Positions 1 through 7,680 of a stretch of DNA of 7,694 nt are shown here, one piece after another. Position 1 is the first letter of the stretch. Each line of letters begins with the position of its first letter. The notes under the pieces were generated by a model, which saw only the letters and a program-made list of their open reading frames with translations, was not told the DNA's origin and ran no database searches. The position numbers were made by a program, and so were the translations under genes. The stretch comes from Planctomycetota bacterium. Lineage in GTDB: Bacteria > Planctomycetota > UBA8108 > UBA1146. The DNA lies in NCBI GenBank assembly GCA_002691835.1, contig NZJA01000023.1, positions 1-7,694 of the forward strand, given 5' to 3'.

Positions 1-82
1 CCTCCTTCAAAATTTCAACACGATATCGCGCAGAATCGTCGTCATCCAGCACGAGTCGACCTCTCGTGGCGCCTCGCGCCAT
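1..82 (-). CDS. Possible N-terminus of a gene leaving the window
   Basis: An ATG at 82-80 opens a minus-strand frame with no stop to the window edge (27 codons), beginning MARGATRGRLVLDDDD and continuing with a mixed charged stretch. The ATG has A at -3 and G at +4, followed by GCG (Ala), which is a strong eukaryotic initiation context. Two tiny upstream ORFs, each starting ATG and stopping within five codons, lie in the 40 bases before it. The product is not recognised; 27 residues are too few. A frame this short stays open by chance fairly often, so the case rests on the start context and coding-like composition. If real, it is divergent from the NEK10 gene. Confidence 0.38.
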   Translation of the reverse strand, partial: MARGATRGRLVLDDDDSARYRVEILKE

Positions 83-445
83 ATTATCAACTTTTCATCC
101 CGACGACATGCCAGCTGACGGCCCTCGGGCGGGCTTCAAAAGTGTGTTCGACCAGGTTTTTCAAACGAATGAAGGTAATAATAATTATTATTAATTATAT
201 ATATATATTATTAGAACGAACGATGAAATTAAATATTCGTTCGGTGGTTGCCCGCATTCGGTCAGGCAGTCAAGCCGTTTACTGACAAGCTACTATGCCG
301 CGACAACTCGGCACCGGCACGCATTGAATCGATTTTATTCGACTCCCGAGTGTATTACTGGACAATACTCTATTTTCGGTGACCGATAAGTTTCCGTGGT
401 TATAATATCGACTTCTTTGGCACCAGCTTTCAAGAATTGACTCTG
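83..445. promoter_or_regulatory. Intergenic region, probable divergent promoter
   Basis: This 363-bp stretch lies between the possible minus-strand start at 82 and the NEK10 start at 446. It has no protein-coding signal I trust. It holds an A/T-only block at 176-213, a short inverted repeat (CGAACGA at 217-223 with TCGTTCG at 237-243, 13-nt spacer) and a TATAATAT at 401-408 that is probably too close to the start codon to be a core TATA box. A plus-strand ATG at 295 opens a 10-codon uORF, and ATGs at 169 and 223 share a frame that stops at 285. The promoter role is inferred from position only. Confidence 0.35.
176..213. repeat. A/T-only simple repeat
   Basis: These 38 consecutive bases contain only A and T, made of TAA/ATT triplets followed by a (TA)n run. 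It is typical of intergenic low-complexity DNA and lies about 230 bp upstream of the NEK10 start codon. It may help open DNA in the promoter region, but nothing in the sequence shows a specific role. Confidence 0.8.
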
Positions 446-3400
446 ATGAAACAAAGCGAATTGTTTTCAACGCACTCACGCAGCCATGCGTGTCCAGAAC
501 GCCATCACGATCACGAAAACCGTGAATGTGGCGCCGATAATCAGGGTTTGTCTTTCCTAGAAGCAAGCTCCCTCATTTCACTCTTACGACAGGCACCCAA
601 CACAGAAGACTGTGATAATTTGAACGCAGAGCACTTGGCCTTGGAGGAACTCGCAGTCTATCTGACAGAACAGAGTCGCGACGACGTGAACAGCGAAAAT
701 GGGTCGCGAAATACGCATTTTGCGCTACGGGATGTGTTTTCAATGCTGGTAAGGCGTCGTTTGATGACGCGGGATTACACAGCGGCACCGGCGCGCGAAC
801 ATGCTGCTTCGCCAAGATGCGTTCTTCGAGTCCTGCAGTGTGTGCGTCTATTTCTTCGTGAACGCGCCTTTGTTTCAGAGCTGTTTACAATCGAGGGTGC
901 AGTCCAGACACTTAGTCAACAGTACAAGCAGTACGCCTCAATCTATTCTAGAGAACCTCCTGAGACCAAAGGAGCAAACTATATGTTTCGAACCGAGATT
1001 CTGTCAGAGATTGCTTCGATCTTCAAAAAGCTGGCGTCGGAATGGGCCGCATGTCCCTCGCAGCTCCTTATCGACTATGACGTGCACCAGACGGCTCTCT
1101 CTCTTATCTCTACTCGGGACGCTTCCATACTTGCTTCTGTCCTGGTTACCTTAAATGCGATTTGCTTGCAAACAGAAAAATGTGCTGAACTGGTTGTGTG
1201 TCACAGCAGTGTTTACTATGTCCTGCTGATCATGTGCGAGTATGATGCACCTTTTAACCATATTGCGGGAAAACTTCTACAAATGATGAGTAAGACCGCA
1301 GAGGGCAAAAACGAGCTTAGGCGGCTTGGGAGTGTTTCTGTGTTGATGAGCTTGATTCGAAGGAGCTCTGATCAAGCTATTCTAGAGTCCTCGCTACGGA
1401 TACTTGGCTGTCTATTGTCAGACACGCTTGCAGTTGAGGAATTTCGTGATCTAGGAGGAGTACCAATACTTTTGGCCCTCCTGATTCCGAACTCTACAGC
1501 TCGCATTTCCGATGAGCTCAGATTTCAACAACCTGCAGTGACTTGTTTGGTTTGTTCAGCATTGACAAAACTAGCTACAGATGATGTCGGAAGCAGGCAA
1601 ATCCAAGACTTCAATGGCTTTTATCTTCTTGGGAAATTATTGACAGATACACATGACTTCTCCATGGAAGAACGCTCATCTCGGCCTATATGTGAAATTA
1701 GCGCTCATGCATTTAGAGTGTTGCGTTTCCTTTTCAGTACTGCTCATAATCGGAAAACATTTCAACATCTGTTTCAGGCTGAAATGTTCGGTGCTTTTAT
1801 CGATATCGGTCACTACATGCAAGATATTCGTATGTATCGCCATCTTGCGCATGCATGGCTCAGCATGCCTTCCTCACTCGTAAAGATTACTCTGTCTTCA
1901 CTAGAGGATATCAACGCTGACCGAAGAGGCACCGGTCCAAAGCCTTTGAGAGTTATCCATGGCTATGTAGTTGATGAACTCCTTGGAACTGGCGCTTTTG
2001 CAAGCGTCTACCGGGTGCACAAGGAGAAAGATTGTTTGAATACTGTTTTTGCGATGAAAGAGCTAGATACAGGCATAGACAGAGACACTTTTGGGGAATC
2101 TCTCAAACAGGTCACGGCGTCGGTTGGTCGCGTCGCTATGGAGATTGAGATTCTGAGTAAACTTGAACACCCAAATATAGTGAACTACCACGAGTCATTC
2201 ATGGAAAACAATCAATTATATATCATAATGGTGAGGAAAGCATTAATGGGTAACCCCTTTTGCATGCTTTTTGAGACTTTTTTTGTTTTTTGTTTTAAAT
2301 TTTGCTGGGTTGAGTTTGTGTCGATTCATGAAGGAGCTGGTAGAAGGTCAAAATCTGTTTGATTACATCAACAGTACCGCAGACAAGAATCGAGTATTGT
2401 GCGAGAAACTGATATGGGAGATATTCATTCAGATCGTGCTTGCACTGAATTATATTCATGTCGAAAAAGGAGTTGTTCATCGTGATCTCAGTCCGAACAA
2501 CATACTACTTGAGCACGGCACGAAACGAGTCAAGTTGGCAGATTTTGGCCTTGCCAAGGCACACAAATGCAATCAAACAAACTCCCGAAGAAATCAGGAA
2601 AATATGCAGTCAGCAGTTGGCACTATGCCTTTTTCATGCCCTGAAATAATCATACATGCGTCATATGGTGAAAAAGCTGACATTTGGTCACTGGGGTGCG
2701 TTCTGTATTTTATGCTGGCTTTGCGTCCTCCTTTCGAGGCGTCGAACCCACTAGCGCTGGCATCGGCGATCGTTGAAGGTCGGTATGAGCCCCTTGATGC
2801 ATTTACGAAACGTTTGCCGAGACCGAACAATCAGATCGATGATATCATTCGAGTTTACGACAGCCGCACCACCCAAAGATGGTCGATCACACAGCGTTCT
2901 TCTCCACTGCGAAACGATGACAATCCTGGACGATATTCTCCCGCCCTGGTTGGCTTGGTTAGAAGGCTGCTAGTTACCAATCCAGATAAGAGGCCGTCGA
3001 TATTAGAAGTTGCTGCTGCGTGTGCACCATATCTTATGCGCTCACTTGACCATCTGCAGCGCGCGCACACCAGGTTACAGAGCGACTATAACCACGATAA
3101 AGCAAATGGGCTGATGCCATCGGTAGGCAAAATTGATTTGCAGAAGCATGAAGCAATTTTGCACTTACGATCCGCAAGCTCAATCAAACCAGAGGAATAT
3201 CGTCGACTTATGAAAAATGTACATGATGATACCATGGTAGTCTCTGCGGCTAACAAACATGACCTAACTTTCAAAACTAAAGGGAAGGAGAATTCTAAGA
3301 TCCCTGCAAGATGGTCAAGTGTCGCTCCTGCTGCACAAAACGACAAAAAATTCAAGGTTGCATCCGATTGTTTTCGTCCAATACCCAATCCACTTTCTGA

Positions 3401-3746
3401 AATTCTAGCCGTGATTCACAAAATCATTTTCATCGACCAGCTCCCTCCAGATCTCGGCCGTGACCCACGCCGGATAGCGGTTCATCGCTTCAAGCGTCAT
3501 CTGTTTGCTGCTCATCAAACCGCGGTCAACATCAAGGTTGAAACAGCCCAGCTGCTTGCGGGATCCCATGATTTCATCAAACTTAATATACCAACAGCAT
3601 CGCAAGAACCTGGAGACAAATGTTTTGGGAAAGATCTGATGCAAAACGTGACATACAATAGTTTGGGTCGCTCGATTGAGGATTTACTGGTATTGCATGG
3701 GTTTTATGCGAGTCATCAACAGAAAGCAACTGTGGGTTTTATGTAG
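446..3746 (+). CDS. NEK10: NEK10-like protein kinase with armadillo repeats (two exons)
   Basis: The CDS is join(446..2230, 2334..3746), about 1065 residues; human NEK10 is about 1170. The order of domains matches NEK10 and no other NIMA-related kinase: helical armadillo-like repeats (about residues 200-485), a kinase domain (about 507-830) and a conserved C-terminal module (about 945-1065). Catalytic motifs are present: glycine loop GTGAFASVY (G514, G516; third glycine is A519), Lys538 in AMKEL, alpha-C Glu566, HRDLSPNN with Asp646, DFG Asp665, and CPE at 697-699. HRDLSPNN lacks the usual HRDLKPEN lysine, as human NEK10 does (HRDLTPNN). It should be an active Ser/Thr or dual-specificity kinase. 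In vertebrates NEK10 acts in motile cilia and in a DNA-damage checkpoint, so a flagellar or cell-cycle role is inferred. ATG446 is the first Met after an in-frame stop at 380-382, but its context is weak (C at -3), so an extra 5' exon is possible. A 45-50 residue insertion sits in the C-lobe (about 749-797). Confidence 0.92.
2231..2333 (+). other. NEK10: Intron of the NEK10 gene (103 bp, phase 0)
   Basis: The intron runs from donor ATG|GTGAGG to acceptor ATGAAG|GAG. Splicing joins residue 595 (YIIM) to ELVEGQNL, rebuilding the kinase hinge, which reads YIVMELIEG in human NEK10. The middle is T-rich (2279-2303). No textbook branch site is obvious. The intron has no in-frame stop but shifts the frame, so an unspliced message would add 43 codons and stop at 2360-2362, losing the kinase C-lobe. 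Confidence 0.93.
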
Positions 3747-3757
3747 TTTCACTCGTT

Positions 3758-3762
3758 TTACA
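3758..3762 (-). terminator. Possible polyadenylation signal (TGTAA) for the ISA2-like gene
   Basis: On the minus strand this reads TGTAA, the near-upstream poly(A) element common in chlorophyte algae. It lies about 174 bases past the ISA2-like stop codon and almost at the NEK10 stop. The motif is only five bases long and could occur by chance; its use also depends on this being a green alga. Confidence 0.22.
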
Positions 3763-3877
3763 CATCGTGTGCGTGGTCTGAACCACAGGAGAGAACTTCC
3801 AATTATTCTTACTCTTCAACGCCCCCCACTAAGCGAGCGAGGGCATCGAAGCGAAGTTTGGTGTGAATTTCATCGCT

Positions 3878-3882
3878 TGTAA
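3878..3882 (+). terminator. Possible polyadenylation signal (TGTAA) for NEK10
   Basis: TGTAA lies about 132 bases after the NEK10 stop codon. No AATAAA is present in the gap on this strand. If used, cleavage would fall just before the stop codon of the opposing gene, making the NEK10 3' UTR about 150 bases. The motif is short and the assignment rests on the chlorophyte convention. Confidence 0.25.
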
Positions 3883-3935
3883 TGCGCCGTCACAGGTGTG
3901 AAATTCGTGCCCACACCTTTGCTGACATATTTGAT

Positions 3936-6900
3936 TTAGACGTTCTCAGCTGGAATTGTATAGCCCTCCGGGGCTGGAGCAAGCTCCAACACGACAACAG
4001 CATGTGGGGATACTAGATATGTTCCCCTTGACCCAGAAAGGACGACATAACTGAGTGTACAGTCTGAGGGAAATACCAGGGACGTATCAACAACTCTCAC
4101 CCACGCAAAGCCCGCTGGTGGATGACCAACGTCGGCACTCTGAAGATCGCTGGTGCCATTGAAAATTGTCACAACATCTTGTGTTGGTAAGGATGCAACC
4201 TCGCCGGCATTGACACTTTGCACCTGCCAACTGGAGGCCTTACGACGACACATCAGCACATGGGGCGAGTGCGGATCGTTCCACTTTGGAGAAGAGTATC
4301 CATCTATGGTGGTCCAGTACACATTTGTACCACCAGAGCTGAACAGATCTGCTCGACGCTTTCGAAACGCACTCATTGCTCCCACAAAAGTATGAATTGC
4401 GTGGCCAGCTGTGCCCGTTTGCACGGCATCCCAGCGAAAACCGTTGAATTCACTCTTCCATGTGTTTGGTGCACAGTCTCCTCCACGACGGGAGTGGCCG
4501 TACTCGTCTCCAGCATTGATCAATGGGATCCCATCAGACATAAATAGCGTCGTTATCAAAGAGCGCATAATCAAATTAGTCTCTGCCGGAGTAGGCGGCA
4601 TGGGCGGCATTGTTTTAAGCGGTGCGCCCGTATTCACAAACGCCGATCCACCTGCTTTTAGCTCATGCGTTGCTTCAGCAGTCAGTTGACTATCGACAAC
4701 TGCTGCTTGAACTTTTGCACGTGTTGCAATGTCACTCGCTACATCTGCCAAAGAGTCTCCAACCGAGGATATAGTGAGAGAGTTAATCACATGTCCACAG
4801 GATAAAGAATTGTGACTATTGATGAGGTCCAAACTCCCACATATACGACTTGCAAAGTCGCCAATTGAGCTTCGTGACCCTTCCATGAATTTTGTGATAT
4901 CGCGCAAGAACAGTGAATTTCTTTCACCCCAAACCCCCGATTTCTGTCTATGACCAAGCTCAGTCTCAGCTGGTGTAAGATACAGCCGGACGCCACCTCC
5001 AGAAAGATATTTGTTTGTTGCATGACCACGTGCCAGCTCAAGTGCAGCTGATACACCTCCCGAGTCAGTCTTACCACCCAAAACTGGGTCTAGCGCAATC
5101 ATCTCAAGCAAGGTAGCCCTTCCCGACGGTTCGCGATCGATATCCATGCTGAAATCAACAAGAAAGCCATCAACGCCGAAATTTGTCCGCCAGTGTCTCA
5201 ACGAATCAACAATAAGTCGCCGAGTCACGTGCGAGCATAAATTTAGCACTGTGGTACCAGGCACCAATGGGTTTGACTCAAGTTTTCCTGAGCAGTTTAA
5301 TTGATAATAGCTGAAAACATCAATGCCACGAATACTATGACTCTCTGGACACGAATCTGTTCCCTCTCCCAGTTGTGTCAATACAAATTGCACAAGTACA
5401 TCTAAACCACGTGCATGTAGGCCACGTATGAGCTGGCGTATTTGGTGAGCTGCATCACCACCGTGGGGTGTCATAAATTTTGGATCTGGAGCGAAAAGAC
5501 TGACTGGAGCAGCACCCCAGCTATCACTTTCTGCGCGGCGCGCGCTTGCGGCAATTGGCTGTAGCAAAACGGTCGTCGCTCCAGTTTGAATGATGTGGTC
5601 GACTTTAGCAAGTACACCGGCATAAGTTCCCTGCTCCACTTCACCCAGCTCAGAGCTGACATGGCTGGTAAAGTTCGCCACAGACAGTTCATATATAATT
5701 TCCTGCGCTGGAATTTGACGCATTTTCCGGAATCCATCCGCGGCCTTTTTAATCGGGCCAGGATCATATGCCAACTGAAACATTGATCCTCCGTTCATCA
5801 CATCTGCAAGGGAGCCTAGATACTTGGGCATCCGCGTGAGTGGATCCTGGAAATTTCCTAGAGGAGGTAGTAATGAGGTTGCACGAGGATCAAACATTAC
5901 CATCCCCGGATGGAACCTCCATCCACCTCGTGTAGGATCTCCATCACACTTGTATCCATATAAAACGGTGGGATGATCGTTTTCCCCAGAAGCACAAATC
6001 CCTGCACTAGAAGACTTTGCTGGAAATGGAAGTATACCACCTGGGAACCCGATCGGAAGAGCCACGTGCCAAACATCACCTGTTCGATGGACTGTTGGGT
6101 TCAGTGCTATTTCAATAGTGTCCGGTTCGCCCCCATTGCCCCAAGACCACTGTATGAACAGTGTGACCTTCTCAGCAACTGCGCTATGCAGAGCAAAGTT
6201 CACATATCCTGGGGCTTTTGAGTTCGGTGCAGCCCGCGATGCGCCGAGGGGCTCTGGCCGACCCTTTTCCATACCAATGGGGATCGCAAAAGACGCACGT
6301 GGCCACTCCAGGGCCCCTCTTGGCCAGTCATACGCAATCGTCTCGCCTGTTATCGGAGATGTCTCCCCAAGCACGAAATCAATTTCCACGGGTGCAAAGT
6401 AAGCTGGCACAACAAACTTGGTTCTTGAAAAGCGGAGTGGAAATCCGTTGCGCAATGCTATTGAGCTCCCTTCACCATCTCGTATCAGAGGCGTGCGAGT
6501 TGCCGGTCTTCTTGGATCGTCATCACTGAACTCAGATCCCCGAGGGAGATCGGGCAGACACATCCACTCATCAAGCCATTCCCTGTGCATACCCCAGTGC
6601 AAATGCATGGTGTTATAAGACATCATTGGCTTTCCTTCGATATCGTACTCCACATTCTCTGAGACTTCGATTGAGACTCTATACTCTTCAGCCAGCGGCT
6701 CCACTAAAATCATTACCTGGCATCACGTCCATGAAGTCGTTAGAGGTTTAGCATATCAGCAACAGGGTGCCGAGGGAAAAGGAGTTCAAGAAGTACTCAT
6801 ACCTGTCGACCCGCCTTCGTGTGAAAAGTGTGTCGCGCAACGCGCTCCGTTATCAGATTATCAGCATCTCTCGCCAGCATACGCTCCCCAGAAATGTGCG

Positions 6901-7108
6901 AAAGTGCTTTGACGCTCATGTTTATATGTTGCTCTTCAGGTAATTGACATGACCAGCGTCCATGTTGACTCCAACGTGCCAAAGTGTGCCCATGCGAATA
7001 AATGCGCAGTGCCAAAGGGACCTTCCGAACGTTCAATCGACTGAAATTAGATTGTGCACGTGATGGCCGTTCAGTGGAGGTCCGGCAAACGTTCATGGTA
7101 GTCAACAT
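3936..7108 (-). CDS. ISA2: ISA2-like non-catalytic isoamylase with N-terminal CBM45-like domain (two exons)
   Basis: The CDS is complement(join(3936..6716, 6803..7108)), about 1028 residues; Arabidopsis ISA2 has about 880. Residues 1 to about 85 are basic and Ser/Thr-containing, fitting a plastid transit peptide. A CBM45-like domain follows (about 90-248; LHWG with W143, RTPL, W233, W240), resembling those of plastid alpha-amylase AMY3 and glucan water dikinase. Next come CBM48 (about 254-375; NPTVHRTGDVWHV, LYGYK), a GH13 isoamylase barrel (about 440-920) and a C-terminal beta domain (about 925-1028; RVVDTSLVFP). ISA2-type features are YYQLNC, LDPVL and GDEYGHS (838-844). Catalytic positions are mostly lost: region I DVVFNHT reads QFVLTQL (545-551), the region II Arg is L621 although D623 remains, the region III Glu aligns with T683, and region IV His-Asp is S753-V754. 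It probably cannot cleave alpha-1,6 bonds and instead supports an ISA1 partner in trimming starch precursors, as plant ISA2 does. Met5 (7096) has a better start context (ACCATGA) than Met1. Confidence 0.9.
6717..6802 (-). other. ISA2: Intron of the ISA2-like gene (86 bp, phase 0)
   Basis: On the minus strand the donor is CAG|GTATGAG (6802 onward) and the acceptor GATGCCAG|GTAATG (ending 6717), with branch-like CTAAAC and CTAAC sequences about 30-50 bases before the acceptor. Splicing joins TKAGRQ to VMILVEPL in frame. The joined segment follows the first strand of the AMY3 CBM45 domain (remembered as VEGKAFVRVEE), which supports the junction by homology. If the intron is kept, the frame stops at the second intron codon (GTA TGA). 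Confidence 0.85.
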
Positions 7109-7239
7109 CTAATTTCTCAACCATGCACCGAGTAGAGTGAGTTCGCGTCGCTACTTGTGACCTCCTTGTGAGTGACAGGACTATTCATCAAGCGTGTGGC
7201 ACTGCTGGGTGGGATTTTGGACTATATACATTATTATGC
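7109..7239 (-). promoter_or_regulatory. Upstream region and 5' leader of the ISA2-like gene
   Basis: This is the minus-strand sequence just upstream of the ISA2-like start. A TATATAG (7228-7222) lies about 115 bases before the start codon and could be a TATA box. The codon before Met1 is an in-frame TAG (7111-7109), so the frame does not extend upstream without another intron; TTAG just before ATG could in principle be an acceptor. An ATG at 7124 opens a 17-codon uORF in another frame that ends at 7071, overlapping the main start. The promoter role is inferred. Confidence 0.35.
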
Positions 7240-7313
7240 GTGCCATGCATACATGTATATTATAAGATTTTATTATTATTGTAATAATATAATCTTATAT
7301 ATATGCATGACAC
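7240..7313. repeat. 74-bp AT-rich imperfect palindrome
   Basis: The inner arms 7261-7278 and 7282-7299 pair over 18 bases with one mismatch around a 3-nt loop. The outer arms GTGCCATGCAT (7240-7250) and ATGCATGACAC (7303-7313) also pair, 10 of 11; the left arm has about 7 extra bases in between. It could form a long hairpin or cruciform, or be a small MITE-like element. No clear target-site duplication is seen. It lies 130-205 bp upstream of the ISA2-like start codon. Confidence 0.7.
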
Positions 7314-7617
7314 ATGTAATATATGATAATCTCAAATGTGATATGTATGTATTATAAATATAATTTACTATTAAGATCATATACGAACGAAAAAAAAAAA
7401 ACTTACGAAGGTAATAATATATTTATTTTCGGCACAGCCGATCTTACGGGGATTGCACGAAAAAAATTAGGTCGTTCGTGGTCATCGTTAATCAAGGTCG
7501 AAGGTTTATTTTCCCCGTACATTGTCACACATTTTCACATCGTTAACTCAGAATCGTTGGTTTAGCGTTACATACAGTTGGTTCATTCATTGGACGGAAT
7601 AAACCAATTTTCTTGAG

Positions 7618-7659
7618 TCACGTATGAAATATTTGTCCCATGGTGTTTGCCATACGTGA
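7618..7659. repeat. 9-bp perfect inverted repeat with ACGT cores
   Basis: TCACGTATG (7618-7626) and CATACGTGA (7651-7659) are perfect reverse complements separated by 24 bases. Each arm contains an ACGT core of the kind bound by plant and algal bZIP or bHLH factors. It could be a paired binding site or a hairpin. The function is inferred. Confidence 0.55.
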
Positions 7660-7663
7660 GGGC

Positions 7664-7680
7664 ATTTATATACTATAAAA
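7664..7680 (+). promoter_or_regulatory. TATA-like segment at the right edge
   Basis: The sequence reads TTTATATACTATAAAAA and lies downstream of a CCAAT motif and the ACGT inverted repeat. That order would suit a promoter for a plus-strand gene starting beyond the window. In such AT-rich DNA a TATA match is weak evidence. Confidence 0.2.

Larger units (their letters stand above)
3747..3935. other. Convergent intergenic region, shared 3' UTR space
   Basis: Only 189 bp separate the two stop codons of the tail-to-tail genes. The region contains AAGCGA (3850-3855) with TCGCTT (3873-3878), a 7-bp stem AGGTGTG (3894-3900) with CACACCT (3912-3918) around an 11-nt loop, and the motif GGTGTGAA twice (3860-3867, 3895-3902). 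No gene is seen. Both mRNAs must end here or inside the other gene, so overlapping 3' UTRs are likely. Confidence 0.6.

Noticed and set aside
1..285. Plus-strand frame 1 open from the left edge to a stop at 283-285
   Set aside because: It runs through the A/T simple repeat, giving a poly-Ile/Tyr stretch, and has no recognisable domain; more likely chance.
437..445. TTG at 437 as the NEK10 start
   Set aside because: In a eukaryotic gene ATG is expected; the first in-frame ATG after the stop at 380-382 is at 446.
279..566. Minus-strand open frame overlapping the NEK10 start
   Set aside because: No recognisable domain, and it lies across the well-supported NEK10 first exon.
2271..2333. A separate kinase gene starting at 2271 on the plus strand
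   Set aside because: This part lies inside the intron. The frame after 2334 continues the kinase domain begun in the first exon, so the two pieces are one split gene, not two genes or a frameshifted pseudogene.
4787..5077. Open frames opposite to or in other frames of the ISA2-like gene (also 4153-4689, 5471-5786, 5897-6618)
   Set aside because: They lie inside a gene with clear homology along its length and show no domain of their own.
3936..7108. An active isoamylase or glycogen debranching enzyme
   Set aside because: Four conserved GH13 regions have lost key residues; only one catalytic Asp is kept, so an active enzyme is unlikely.
7172..7565. Two plus-strand open frames of 61 and 80 codons in the AT-rich end
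   Set aside because: Composition follows the AT bias, the first crosses the palindrome, and neither resembles a known family.
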